Positions 8,338-16,960 of a stretch of 64,000 nt of DNA are shown in pieces; position 1 is the stretch's first letter; the number at the start of each line of letters is the position of its first letter. A program made the translations under genes and the position numbers. The stretch lies in assembly GCA_031552195.1 (NCBI GenBank), contig JAVBMT010000011.1:37385-101384 (forward strand), in the 5' to 3' direction. The stretch comes from JAVBMP01 sp031552195. GTDB taxonomy: Bacteria > Desulfobacterota > Desulfovibrionia > Desulfovibrionales > Desulfovibrionaceae. The notes below the pieces were generated by a model. It searched no databases. It was not told the DNA's origin and worked only from the letters and a program-made list of their open reading frames with translations.

Positions 8338-9552
8338 ATGAGCATCTCCTCAGTAATCTCTCCGATGGACGCCGGGCTTGCCGCCAATGCGGCCGCCCAG
8401 CAGGAAATGGTGCAGCGCAAGCTTCAGGTTGACAAGCTCAAGAGCAATATCGCTCCGGCAGCTGACAAACAAGCCAAATTGCGTGAAGCTTGCGAAGGGT
8501 TTGAATCCGTCTTCGTCCAGAAGATGTGGGAGCAGATGCGCAAGAACGTCAAACAGGAGGGTTACCTGCACAGCCGTGACGAGGAAACCTACCAGGGCAT
8601 GTTCGATCAGGAGTTTTCCAAGAAAATGACGGAAGCCGGCGGGATAGGCCTGGCGGATATGCTCTATCAGCAGCTCAACCAGCGCCTGGAAGACCGCAGC
8701 CGCGACACCAGCGCGGGACCGGGCGGCCCGATGATCCTTCCTTCCGGCGCTACCCCGTCCAGCAGCCGTTTCGGCCGTGCGGGAGAAGGCGCGTCCGCTC
8801 AGGGAAACGCCGACGGCTCCGTTCAGGCTGATGCCGCCCAGCCCGCCCGAAAAACCGACGAACTTTATGGAGAACTGAAAGAAGCCGGCCTGGCGGAAGA
8901 TGATGGCCAGGCGCAAACGGCGATAAACCCGGTTTTGGATGTGAATGTTGAAAGGCCGGCGGAAGAATTGGCGGAAAACGCGGCGGAGACGGATGAAGGT
9001 CTCGCCCTGGCCGCGCGGAATGTGCTTTCGGAACCTGACCGGGCCACCTTGCAGCGTTCACTGGCCGAGCTGCGCGACGAAGTTGAAGGCGCTGCGGCGG
9101 AACAGGCCGCAAGCGGGGCGAAAGCCGCCGGAAACAGTGACGAGATAGACCTCGAGGCCTACCGCGGACGCCTGGCCCAGGTTCATGCCCCGAACATGTC
9201 TCCGCCCTCGCACGCCATGGGTAGCGGGCGCGGCAGCGGCAGGCGCGGCGGGCAGGCCGCCCAGCTTGGCGCTGTGGGATCTTTTCAGCCCCAGCCGGCG
9301 CAGTTCAAGGCCTCCGGTCCGCACCTGGACAAGGCCGGGGATGTTGACGGCGCAAGCCTGCCCGGCGGGCCGGACTATATGGAAAAAGCTGAAGCGCCCG
9401 TTACGGACGCCGCCGTTCCTTCAGCCCGGCAGACCACGCAAACCGTGAACCCGGCAGAAAATGCCGCGTTGAACGCGTTGGCCGGAAACCTCAGCAGCGT
9501 GTTGAACGGCGGAAACCGTGGCATGGGTAACGGCCTGGATATTAAAATGTAA
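8338..9552 (+). CDS. flgJ: FlgJ-type rod-binding protein without a glucosaminidase domain
   Basis: Residues about 40-110 (LREACEGFESVFVQKMWEQM ... FDQEFSKKMTEAGGIGLADMLY) are the rod-binding domain of FlgJ, which caps and assembles the flagellar rod in the periplasm. In enteric FlgJ a peptidoglycan-hydrolase domain follows. Here the remaining 290 residues are Ala/Gly/Pro/Glu-rich and look disordered, with no muramidase motifs. A single-domain FlgJ is common outside the enterics, but such a long tail is not. The wall-cutting job is presumably done by a separate transglycosylase. The start codon follows the flgI stop at once, with GGAGG eight or so bases upstream inside flgI. Confidence 0.88.
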   Translation: MSISSVISPMDAGLAANAAAQQEMVQRKLQVDKLKSNIAPAADKQAKLREACEGFESVFVQKMWEQMRKNVKQEGYLHSRDEETYQGMFDQEFSKKMTEAGGIGLADMLYQQLNQRLEDRSRDTSAGPGGPMILPSGATPSSSRFGRAGEGASAQGNADGSVQADAAQPARKTDELYGELKEAGLAEDDGQAQTAINPVLDVNVERPAEELAENAAETDEGLALAARNVLSEPDRATLQRSLAELRDEVEGAAAEQAASGAKAAGNSDEIDLEAYRGRLAQVHAPNMSPPSHAMGSGRGSGRRGGQAAQLGAVGSFQPQPAQFKASGPHLDKAGDVDGASLPGGPDYMEKAEAPVTDAAVPSARQTTQTVNPAENAALNALAGNLSSVLNGGNRGMGNGLDIKM

Positions 9553-9554
9553 TC

Positions 9555-9570
9555 AGGCATGATTTTTGCA
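9555..9570 (+). promoter_or_regulatory. Probable sigma-54 promoter for flgN-flgK-flgL
   Basis: The sequence AGGCATGATTTTTGCA has the obligatory GG (9556-9557) and GC (9568-9569) ten bases apart, with TTGCA at the -12 element and GGCATG close to GGCACG at -24. It lies 2 bases after the flgJ stop codon; transcription would start near 9581, about 43 bases before flgN. Confidence 0.6.
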
Positions 9571-9623
9571 ATATTACTGGAAAATCATAACGCGAAAGCG
9601 CGAAAAAGCATACGGAGCCGTCC

Positions 9624-10088
9624 ATGTTCGCAATCATAGAATCAAACCTTACCCGCCAGCATAAAGGCCTGGAAGTTCTTGAAGAACTTCTGCGCGAGGA
9701 ATTCGAATTGCTTACCGGGCGCAAGACGGACGCCATCATAAACCTTGAGTTTTCCATGCATGAACTTCTGCGCCAGTTGGCCGTGGAACGCACTGAGCTT
9801 AAAGAAATGATGCACGGCACCCGCCTTGCGGAATACGCCGGCTTGCTGCCGGAAGAAGAAGGCGCCAGCGTCAAAAAATTGTTGGCCCTGATTGACTCCA
9901 TGGAACAGCGCTGTGCGCGGCAGGCCTCGCAAAATGCGGAAATTTCCCTGGCCTTGCTCGACCAGAGCCAGGAACTTCTCACTTTCCTGCACGATCAGGT
10001 CGCGCCCCAGTCCAAAGTAGTTTACGGCCGCAAAGGCAGCTACGCCAACCCGCGCCCGCAGGCGGCCCTTCTTAACGGGAGACTCTAA
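9624..10088 (+). CDS. flgN: FlgN-like export chaperone for hook-filament junction proteins
   Basis: The 154-residue protein is acidic and all-helical, as expected for FlgN, the cytoplasmic chaperone that keeps FlgK and FlgL unfolded and delivers them to the flagellar export gate. Sequence identity to known FlgN proteins is low, but position is decisive: it sits directly before flgK and flgL, and its stop overlaps the flgK start (TAATG). The N-terminal helix (LTRQHKGLEVLEELLREEFE) and a C-terminal segment ending QVAPQSKVVYGRKG fit the family. ATG 9624 has a GGAG site upstream. A sigma-54 promoter candidate lies about 55 bases in front. Confidence 0.82.
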   Translation: MFAIIESNLTRQHKGLEVLEELLREEFELLTGRKTDAIINLEFSMHELLRQLAVERTELKEMMHGTRLAEYAGLLPEEEGASVKKLLALIDSMEQRCARQASQNAEISLALLDQSQELLTFLHDQVAPQSKVVYGRKGSYANPRPQAALLNGRL

Positions 10089-12238
10089 TGGCTACCGGCA
10101 TAAACACCATCCTCGGCATAGGCTCCGGAGCGCTTTTCGCTTCGCAGACCGCCATTCAGACCACCGGCAACAATATAGCCAACGTTAACACCGCTGGCTA
10201 TTCCCGTCAGGCGGTGCGTTTCGAGGAAATGCCTTCCCTGGACTACAGGCCGGGGCAAATGGGGCAGGGTGTTCGTGCGGCCGAAGTTTACCGTTATTTC
10301 GACAAATTTGTGGAGCGCAGCTACCTGAACGCCACCGCTGACGAAAAGCGATGGGAAGCCCAGTACGCCCAGCTCTCCAGCCTTGAGTCGCTGTTCAACG
10401 AGTCCAATACCGCCGGGCTTTCTTCCGCCATGCAAGACTTTTTCGCGGCCTGGGACAAACTCGCCCAGTGGCCTGACGATCAGGCCGCCCGCGAAGCGGT
10501 GCTGAGCAAAGCCCTGATGATCAGCGACATCGTAAAAAGCACCGACGGCAACATTGGAACCATGATAGACCGGGTGAACAACCAGCTCTATGACCAAGTC
10601 GCCCAGGCCAACCAGCTTATGGTCGAAATCGCCGACCTTAACAAGCAGATCAGCGCCCATTACGTTCCCGGCCAGAACAACCCGAACTCGCTGCTCGACC
10701 TGCGCGACCAGAAAGTGCGCCAGCTTGGCGAACTGATCGATATCGACGTTATCGACAAGGGCGCGGGGAACTATATCGTAAACACCAAGGGCGGGCATAC
10801 CCTTGTTGACGAATTCGTGCCTTTCCAGCTTGAACTCAAAAGCGGAGAACCGAACAAGCAGCTTGTCACCGGTCTAGGCGGCACGATGTTTGACGGCAAT
10901 ATCCAGTTCAGCGGCGGCGACGGCTATGAATATACCGTAAAGGTGACGCAGGGCGGATCAATTGCCACGACAACCCCGCCTCCCGCCGGAACGGCCATGT
11001 TTCAGGTTTCCCTTGACGGCGGACGCACCTGGCTTACGGATGAAAACGGCCAGATAATGCAGTTTCCGGCTTATGACGGGAACAACGCCGTCAAGGTGAA
11101 AGACCTTGACATAAGCTTTAACGGAACGAACAACCTGAACGCCGGCGACACGTTCAGCATTTCGCCCAAGCCTTCGCTGTACTGGATTCAGCCCACCATA
11201 GGGCCTATCAACATAAGCCCCATGATGTACGCGGACGGCACGGTAAACAGCAGCCGGGTAACCGGCGGCGCTATCGGCGGAAATTTGCTGTTCCGCGACT
11301 ATCAGGCCGAAAATTTCCGCGACCAGCTCACTTCTTTCGCCCAAACCATGATTTACGAAGTGAACCGCCTGCACAGCCAGGGGGCTGGCCTCACTAACAT
11401 GACCAGCGTTCTGGGCGATTACCGCGCCGCCAGAACGGACGTTCCTCTCGCCATGCCTAACTCCGGCCTTGCTTTCGGCAACCGCGTGCAGGAAGGGAAC
11501 TTTGTTTTCGCGGTTTATGACGCCGTAACCGGCAAGCCGGTAATTCCCGACCCGGGCGTTTCCAACGCCTTCGTGATAAACTACGACCCCAACGACACCA
11601 CGGTGACGGCGGGCTCAGCCCCGGCCATGGCCGGCAGCCTTGAGGGCATAGCCAATTCGATCAACGACGCCATGGGAACTTACGTTACCGCCTCTGTTAT
11701 AGACGGGCGTCTGCAAATTACCGCCAATGCCGGCTATTCCTTCGCGGTGGCTGACGACACCACCGGCGTTCTGGCCGCTTTGGGCATAAACACCTTTTTT
11801 TCCGGCGATAACGCCGCCAATATGGAAGTGACCGAAGCCGTAATGCAGGACAGAAACCGCATTAACGCCGGCAAGGTCAACGGCGGGGCTGAGGTCAACC
11901 CCGGCGACAACCAGAACGCCAAAGAAATGTCCGCCTTGAATAAGGCCACGCTCAAATTCCTCCAATGGAACGGCAAAACTACCAGCCAAACCCTGAACGG
12001 GTATTATTCCACCATCGTGGCCAACGTTGGCGGGGAAACGGCGGCCGCCAAGTTCAGCCACGCCCTGAACCAGACCAAGGCCCAAGACCTGCAAGCGCAG
12101 CAAGACGCTATTTCCGGGGTCAACCTGGACGAGGAAATGACCAGCCTTGTAAAATTTCAGGCTTCCTACAAGGCGGCGGCAAAGTTGATCACAACCGCCG
12201 ACCAGATGCTTCAGACCCTGCTTTCGCTCAAGCAATAG
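10088..12238 (+). CDS. flgK: Flagellar hook-associated protein 1 (FlgK)
   Basis: FlgK is the first of the two junction proteins joining the hook to the filament and is secreted by the flagellar type III system. The 716-residue protein has the conserved N-terminus LFASQTAIQTTGNNIANVNTAGYSRQ (abridged here to its core TTGNNIANVNTAGYSRQ, about residues 25-41) and the C-terminal helix GVNLDEEMTSLVKFQASYKA, the two parts that form the coiled-coil shell. It is longer than the E. coli protein (547); the extra length lies in the variable surface-exposed middle, which contains beta-rich segments such as VSLDGGRTWLTDENGQ. The start overlaps the flgN stop, and flgL follows 21 bases later. Confidence 0.96.
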   Translation: MATGINTILGIGSGALFASQTAIQTTGNNIANVNTAGYSRQAVRFEEMPSLDYRPGQMGQGVRAAEVYRYFDKFVERSYLNATADEKRWEAQYAQLSSLESLFNESNTAGLSSAMQDFFAAWDKLAQWPDDQAAREAVLSKALMISDIVKSTDGNIGTMIDRVNNQLYDQVAQANQLMVEIADLNKQISAHYVPGQNNPNSLLDLRDQKVRQLGELIDIDVIDKGAGNYIVNTKGGHTLVDEFVPFQLELKSGEPNKQLVTGLGGTMFDGNIQFSGGDGYEYTVKVTQGGSIATTTPPPAGTAMFQVSLDGGRTWLTDENGQIMQFPAYDGNNAVKVKDLDISFNGTNNLNAGDTFSISPKPSLYWIQPTIGPINISPMMYADGTVNSSRVTGGAIGGNLLFRDYQAENFRDQLTSFAQTMIYEVNRLHSQGAGLTNMTSVLGDYRAARTDVPLAMPNSGLAFGNRVQEGNFVFAVYDAVTGKPVIPDPGVSNAFVINYDPNDTTVTAGSAPAMAGSLEGIANSINDAMGTYVTASVIDGRLQITANAGYSFAVADDTTGVLAALGINTFFSGDNAANMEVTEAVMQDRNRINAGKVNGGAEVNPGDNQNAKEMSALNKATLKFLQWNGKTTSQTLNGYYSTIVANVGGETAAAKFSHALNQTKAQDLQAQQDAISGVNLDEEMTSLVKFQASYKAAAKLITTADQMLQTLLSLKQ

Positions 12239-12259
12239 CCGGTCTTACGGAGGTTTATC

Positions 12260-13795
12260 ATGGCTTTACGCGTAACCCAGCGGCAAATTTACTCCGATGC
12301 GATAAACCGTATGAACTACGGTTTGGGCGCGCTTATGGAAAGCAACCTGCAGGCCGGCACGCAAAAGAAAATCAACAAGCCCTCCGACGATCCCTACGGT
12401 TCGGCGGAAATTCTTTCCCACCGCGCGGCCATATCCGACATCAAGCAGTATCAGGACAACCTTAGCACGGCCAAAGGCTGGCTCGAATGCGCCGACGCCA
12501 CACTGGGCAATGTCCATACCAACCTTACCAGGCTGTTTACCCTGGCTGAGCAGTCCGCCACCGGCACCCTGAACGCCGACCAGCGCACGGACATAAGCTA
12601 TGAAGCCCGCCAGATCTTTGAACAGCTGATGTCGCAGGCCAATACCGAATTCAACGGCCGCCAGATATTTTCCGGGCATAAAACATCCACTCAGGCCTTT
12701 ACGGCCAGTTTGGGCGTAACCAGCGAAGACGCCGGGCTGAACGGCCTCAAATACATCGCCAGCGGCGGGGCCAATCTTACGGTTCCGGTGCGTTTCACCG
12801 CTGACGGCAACGTTGTTGACCAGCCCGCCTTTGAATACAGCCTGGACGGCGGTCAAACCTGGGTGGCCGGAACCTGGGACGCAACCAACACCCCCGGCGA
12901 CCCCAAACAGAAAATGATCATGGGCGACGTTACGCTGGAAATTGACGCGACGGCCAACCCGGCTGCCGCGGTCAAGGCCTACGACAACACCCAGACCCCG
13001 GTGAAAACGGACAACGGAACCTGGCTTTTCGTTCGCCCGGCCGCTCAATATATGGGCGACGACAACGACGCAAGCGTGGTGCAGCCCTACGGGGCCGTTC
13101 TTCCGGCCAAAGCTTCCGGGGTTTTCACGCGCGACCTCGCGGTGAGAATAGATTCCGTGGCCGGCGGGGTAATAACGTACAGCTACAGCCTGAACGACGG
13201 GCGCGACTGGGTTCAGGGAACCAGCCCGGACAACGGCGTGAACACCAGGCTTCCGGTTCCCGGAGGCTTTCTCGACCTTACCGGCGGAACGGCCCCCCCG
13301 GCCGGGCAGCAGTTTATAATAAGGCCGCACCGTGCCAATATCGACCTTGACATCGGCCCCTATTCCGACATCACCCTGAATGTGCTCGGCAAAGACGTGT
13401 TCGGGGGGCTTTACGAGCCGCCTTTTTCCACCGACGGCGCGCAGCCTGTCAACGGCGGCGGAAGCACCAATCTTTTTGAAGTGGTGGGGCGTTTTGTCGG
13501 AGCGCTGGAAACGAACGATCAGAGCGGTTGCCAGAAGGCCCTTGATGAAATCAAGAAGGTCATGGTAAACGTATTGAATTACCGCACGGAAATAGGCGGA
13601 CGTGAAAACCGCCTCACCATGGCGGAAGAACAGCTCGACACCATGCTTATGGATGAGGAAACCCGGCTTAGCTATGTGGAAGACGTGGACATAACGGAGC
13701 TTATGACCAAAATGTCGCAGCAGCAGCTGGCCTACAACGCCATTTTGAAATCTTCATCCATGATAATGCAGATGAGCCTGATGAACTTCCTGTAA
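12260..13795 (+). CDS. flgL: Flagellar hook-associated protein 3 (FlgL)
   Basis: FlgL sits between FlgK and the flagellin filament. The 511-residue product has the flagellin-like N-terminus RVTQRQIYSDAINRMNYG followed by INKPSDDPYGSAEILSHRAA, and the C-terminal helix VEDVDITELMTKMSQQQLAY that pairs with it. It is larger than enteric FlgL (about 317). The central insert, roughly residues 150-400, repeats a motif also seen in FlgK here (YSLDGGQTWVAG and YSLNDGRDWVQG), suggesting an immunoglobulin-like surface domain shared by the two proteins. ATG 12260 has GGAGG at the right distance. It is the last gene of the flgN-flgK-flgL unit. Confidence 0.95.
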   Translation: MALRVTQRQIYSDAINRMNYGLGALMESNLQAGTQKKINKPSDDPYGSAEILSHRAAISDIKQYQDNLSTAKGWLECADATLGNVHTNLTRLFTLAEQSATGTLNADQRTDISYEARQIFEQLMSQANTEFNGRQIFSGHKTSTQAFTASLGVTSEDAGLNGLKYIASGGANLTVPVRFTADGNVVDQPAFEYSLDGGQTWVAGTWDATNTPGDPKQKMIMGDVTLEIDATANPAAAVKAYDNTQTPVKTDNGTWLFVRPAAQYMGDDNDASVVQPYGAVLPAKASGVFTRDLAVRIDSVAGGVITYSYSLNDGRDWVQGTSPDNGVNTRLPVPGGFLDLTGGTAPPAGQQFIIRPHRANIDLDIGPYSDITLNVLGKDVFGGLYEPPFSTDGAQPVNGGGSTNLFEVVGRFVGALETNDQSGCQKALDEIKKVMVNVLNYRTEIGGRENRLTMAEEQLDTMLMDEETRLSYVEDVDITELMTKMSQQQLAYNAILKSSSMIMQMSLMNFL

Positions 13796-13877
13796 GCGCG
13801 GGCCGGAAGCGGCGCCGTATTTTATCGGGTCAATAAAAGACAGAATTGCAACCTTAAAGTGTTCTAATGGCAAATTA

Positions 13878-13899
13878 AAAACCGGCGCCGGCCGGTTTT
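13878..13899 (+). promoter_or_regulatory. Hairpin just upstream of the csrA ribosome-binding site
   Basis: AAAACCGGC (13878-13886) pairs perfectly with GCCGGTTTT (13891-13899) over a GCCG loop. The right arm runs straight into CAGGAAAAAAC, which contains the csrA Shine-Dalgarno sequence and a GGA of the kind CsrA binds. It may end the flgL transcript, or shape csrA translation, or both. Confidence 0.5.
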
Positions 13900-13912
13900 C
13901 AGGAAAAAACTT

Positions 13913-14149
13913 ATGTTGATTTTAACCCGTAGAGCGGGCGAAAGCCTGCACATAGGCGAGGATATAAAAATCACGGTGTTCAGCATTCAGGGCAAACAGG
14001 TCAAGCTTGGCATAGACGTTCCGGGCGAAACCCTTGTCTACCGTGAAGAAGTGTATCTGCGCATCAAAGACGAAAACAGGCAGGCCACGCAAGCCAGCAC
14101 GGCCGACCTGCTTATGGCGGCATCCTTATGGAAAACCTTGCAGAAATGA
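13913..14149 (+). CDS. csrA: Carbon storage regulator CsrA
   Basis: CsrA is a small dimeric RNA-binding protein that blocks or stabilises mRNAs by binding GGA in hairpin loops, typically repressing flagellin translation in bacteria that also have FliW. The product (78 residues) begins MLILTRRAGESLHIGEDI, and the RNA-contacting residues at both ends of the fold are present (Leu 4, Arg 6 and Arg 44 in VYREEVY). A helical C-terminal extension of some 20 residues beyond the E. coli length (61) is seen. The ribosome site AGGA contains GGA, so autoregulation is possible. The end overlaps the longest possible fliW frame, and the two genes are a conserved regulatory pair. Confidence 0.96.
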   Translation: MLILTRRAGESLHIGEDIKITVFSIQGKQVKLGIDVPGETLVYREEVYLRIKDENRQATQASTADLLMAASLWKTLQK

Positions 14150-14202
14150 ATGCGAACGGTTGCGGACAATTCGGCATCGGAACAAATTATCAGGTTATCG
14201 AT

Positions 14203-14652
14203 ATGCAAAAAGATGAAATTGAAATAGATACCCGCCTGGGCAAAAAGACCATAGACAAAAGCCGCGTGATAACTTTTCCCAAAGGTTTGATCGGCTTTGA
14301 AGACAAGCGCCGCTTTTCTCTCATCCAGATCAAGGAAGGCGCGGCCATGCTCGTTTTGCAAAGCCTTGACGACCCGGGGCTGGGGCTGCTTGTGGCCGAC
14401 CCCTACAGTTTCTTGCCGGAATTCAGCGTGCGCCTTGGCGATGCGGAGCAAAGCCTGCTTAAAGTTTCCAGCCCGGATCAGATTTCCATTCTGGTAACCG
14501 TGTCCATTCCGGCCGGAAAACCGGAAGAAACCAGCCTGAACCTCAGCGGGCCCATTATGATAAACCATGAAGAGAGGCTTGGCTTGCAGGTTCCGCAGGC
14601 CGACCCGCGCCAGCCGGCCAAAATTTTCCTGCACCAGCAGAAAAAGGATTAA
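14203..14652 (+). CDS. fliW: Flagellar assembly factor FliW (CsrA antagonist)
   Basis: FliW binds CsrA and relieves its repression of flagellin translation; free flagellin in turn titrates FliW, coupling synthesis to assembly. The conserved fold begins at IEIDTRLGKK and contains ITFPKGLIGFED, the hallmark of the family, followed by LLVADPYSFLPEFSV. From ATG 14203 the product is 149 residues, the usual length. The frame stays open back to ATG 14128, which would overlap csrA by 22 bases and add 25 residues with no family counterpart; ATG 14146 is a third option. None has a strong ribosome site, so the start is uncertain. A bidirectional terminator follows. Confidence 0.92.
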   Translation: MQKDEIEIDTRLGKKTIDKSRVITFPKGLIGFEDKRRFSLIQIKEGAAMLVLQSLDDPGLGLLVADPYSFLPEFSVRLGDAEQSLLKVSSPDQISILVTVSIPAGKPEETSLNLSGPIMINHEERLGLQVPQADPRQPAKIFLHQQKKD

Positions 14653-14759
14653 TCTTTCCATGCGCGCAACGCTCCGTGGCTTGCCGGGAAAACCGCCCGC
14701 AGCGGAGAGCGCGTTTTATGGAACCGGCCTCTGACTTTCTTCTTGCCTGGTTGATTTTT

Positions 14760-14807
14760 CACTAAAAAAACATCCGCGAAGCGCGCTTCGCGGATGTTTT
14801 TTTAGTG
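14760..14807. terminator. Perfect 48-base palindromic bidirectional terminator
   Basis: Bases 14760-14783 are the exact reverse complement of 14784-14807. A GC-rich core (CATCCGCGAAGCG) is flanked by seven A on the left and seven T on the right, so the element can end transcription from fliW on the plus strand and from metK on the minus strand. It lies midway between the two convergent genes. Confidence 0.95.
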
Positions 14808-14825
14808 TCTATAGGATACAGGGAG

Positions 14826-15998
14826 TTATATTTTCGCAGCGGTGCGCAGGTCGGCGGCGGCGTCCGTTTTTTCCCAGCTGAATTCCGGCAGTTCACGGCC
14901 GAAGTGGCCGTAGCAGGAGCTTTTCAGGTAAATGGGGCGCTTCAGGTCAAGGCGCTTGGTTATGTAGTAGGGGCGAAGGTCGAAAACTTTTTTCACCGCG
15001 TCGGTGAGCACTTCGTCCGGCACGTTGCCGGTGCCGAGGGCAGAGCAAAGCACGGAAACCGGCTTGGCTACGCCTATGCAGTAAGCTATCTGCACTTCGC
15101 ATTTGGGGGCCAGGCCGGAAGCGACCACGTTTTTGGCGATGTAACGGGCCATGTAGGCGGCGGAACGGTCAACCTTGGAAGAGTCTTTTCCGGAAAAAGC
15201 TCCTCCGCCGTGATGGCCCATGCCGCCATAAGTGTCCTGAATAATTTTGCGCCCGGTCAGGCCGCAGTCGCCCATGGGCCCGCCGATAACAAAACGCCCG
15301 GTGGTGTTGATAAAGATTTCGCAGTCGTTCTTATCGAAAATTCCGGCGGGCAGGGTCGGGATTATGACCTTTTCCGTAATGTCGGCCACAATCTGGTCCT
15401 GGGAAATATGGTCGGCGTGCTGGCTGGAAATGACCACGTTGTTTATGCGCGAAGGCAACCCGTCCACATACTCGAAAGAAACCTGGGTTTTCCCGTCCGG
15501 ACGCAGATAAGGAAGAAGTCCGCTTTTACGCACTTCCGTGAGCTTTTGCGAAAGCTGGTGCGCCCAGTAAATGGGTGCGGGCATAAGGGTAGGCGTTTCC
15601 GTGCAGGCGAAGCCGAACATCATGCCCTGGTCTCCGGCGCCCTGGTCTTCGTTGTTGCTGCGGTCGACGCCCTGGGCGATGTCCGGCGACTGTTTGTCGA
15701 TGGAAGATATAACGGCGCAGGTTTGCCAGTCAAAACCCATGTCGGAACTGTTGTAGCCTATCTCTTTTATGGTTTTGCGCACAATGTCCGGCAAGTCGGC
15801 GTAGCCTCTGGAGGTTATTTCCCCGGCGATGAAGGCCATGCCGGTGGTCACCATGGTTTCGCAGGCCACGCGCGAATCCGGGTCTTCCCGCAGAAGGGCG
15901 TCGAGCACGGCGTCGGAAATCTGGTCGGCAACCTTGTCAGGGTGACCTTCGGTAACGGATTCGGAGGTGAAATAATATTTGCCTTTAGCTGGAATCAT
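14826..15998 (-). CDS. metK: S-adenosylmethionine synthase
   Basis: MetK makes S-adenosylmethionine from methionine and ATP in the cytoplasm. The 390-residue protein has the signatures in order: FTSESVTEGHPDKVADQISDAVLD near the N-terminus, the methionine-binding loop, the metal/ATP hexapeptide-like GAGDQGMMFG (within EDQGAGDQGMMFGFA), and GGGAFSGKDSSKVDRSAAYM. Length is normal. The start at 15998 has AGGAG upstream (AAGGAGATTTTGC ATG); the frame is open further upstream but the extra residues overlap panC and match nothing. It lies 55 bases downstream of panC on the same strand, so the two are probably co-transcribed. No SAM riboswitch fits in that gap. Confidence 0.96.
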   Translation of the reverse strand: MIPAKGKYYFTSESVTEGHPDKVADQISDAVLDALLREDPDSRVACETMVTTGMAFIAGEITSRGYADLPDIVRKTIKEIGYNSSDMGFDWQTCAVISSIDKQSPDIAQGVDRSNNEDQGAGDQGMMFGFACTETPTLMPAPIYWAHQLSQKLTEVRKSGLLPYLRPDGKTQVSFEYVDGLPSRINNVVISSQHADHISQDQIVADITEKVIIPTLPAGIFDKNDCEIFINTTGRFVIGGPMGDCGLTGRKIIQDTYGGMGHHGGGAFSGKDSSKVDRSAAYMARYIAKNVVASGLAPKCEVQIAYCIGVAKPVSVLCSALGTGNVPDEVLTDAVKKVFDLRPYYITKRLDLKRPIYLKSSCYGHFGRELPEFSWEKTDAAADLRTAAKI

Positions 15999-16053
15999 GC
16001 AAAATCTCCTTTTAAGAAAGACTGGGTGAAATATCCCGGCCGCGCGAACGCGG

Positions 16054-16896
16054 CTAGATGAGCAAGTTATCGATAAGCCTGGCCCCGCCAAGGCGCATGG
16101 CAACGGCGAGAATCGCCCCGTTGCCGAGTTTTTCCAGCGGTTGCAGGGTTTCCGGGTCAACAATGGCCAGGTAGTCTTCGCGTCCCTGCGGCAGGTTGGC
16201 GCGGTGATAGGCGCGCACGGCTTCCAGTATCACGGCAGCGCTTTTCTCACCCTTGGCCGCCAGTTCAGCGCCTAACGCCAGGCCTTTGGACAGGTGCGGC
16301 GCAACGGCGCGTTCTTCCGGAGCCAGATACTTGTTGCGCGAGCTCAGGGCCAGGCCGTCGGCCTCGCGCACGATGGGCGCTCCGTCAATTTCAAGCGGCA
16401 GATTCAGGTCTTTGACCATGCGGCGGATTATAATAAGTTGTTGGCGGTCTTTTTCTCCGAATACCGCCACATGCGGGCAGGCCAGCATGAAAAGCTTGAG
16501 CACAACCGTGCACACGCCGGTGAAATGGCCGGGTCGGCTGGCCCCGCAGAGCACGCCTTCCAGGGCGGGCACGTTCACCCATGTTCCGTATCCGGCGGGG
16601 TACATGCCTTCCGGCGTGGGGGTGAAAAGCAGGTCGGCCCCGTTGCGCTCCGCCACCCGCGCATCGTTTTCCAGGTCGCGCGGGTAGGTGTCCAGGTCTT
16701 CATTCGGGCCGAACTGGCTGGGGTTTACGAAAAGGCTGACCACAACCCTGTCCGCCAGCTTTCTGGCCCTTTGCATAAGGGTTTCATGCCCGGCGTGGAA
16801 ATAGCCCATAGTGGGAACCAGCGCCACGCGCAAGCCTTCCGCGCGCCAGCGCAGGCATTGCCGCTGCAATTCTTCAGGAGAGACGATTTGTTGCAT
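16054..16896 (-). CDS. panC: Pantothenate synthetase (pantoate-beta-alanine ligase)
   Basis: PanC condenses pantoate with beta-alanine using ATP, the last step of pantothenate (vitamin B5, coenzyme A precursor) synthesis. The 280-residue product starts MQQIVSPEELQRQC and contains the nucleotidyl-transferase signatures VPTMGYFHAGHETLM, VVSLFVNPSQFGPNEDLD and the segment FGEKDRQQLIIIRRM with VREADGLALSSRN. Both ATP-binding motifs (HxGH as HAGH, and the KMSKS-like loop at LALSSRN) are present. An in-frame extension upstream lacks family similarity. The ribosome site is poor (GGA about eight bases upstream). metK follows directly. Other pan genes are not in the window. Confidence 0.95.
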   Translation of the reverse strand: MQQIVSPEELQRQCLRWRAEGLRVALVPTMGYFHAGHETLMQRARKLADRVVVSLFVNPSQFGPNEDLDTYPRDLENDARVAERNGADLLFTPTPEGMYPAGYGTWVNVPALEGVLCGASRPGHFTGVCTVVLKLFMLACPHVAVFGEKDRQQLIIIRRMVKDLNLPLEIDGAPIVREADGLALSSRNKYLAPEERAVAPHLSKGLALGAELAAKGEKSAAVILEAVRAYHRANLPQGREDYLAIVDPETLQPLEKLGNGAILAVAMRLGGARLIDNLLI

Positions 16897-16960
16897 ATCA
16901 ATAAATCCAGATATAGTTGTTTGAAAAGCAGATACTATGTTCGGGCGTCTTTGTCCAGTT

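Noticed and set aside
15999..16053. SAM riboswitch before metK
   Set aside because: Only 55 bases separate panC and metK, too short for a SAM aptamer, and no such motif is seen.
14805..16061. 418-codon plus-strand frame opposite metK
   Set aside because: Antisense shadow; metK motifs on the other strand are unambiguous.
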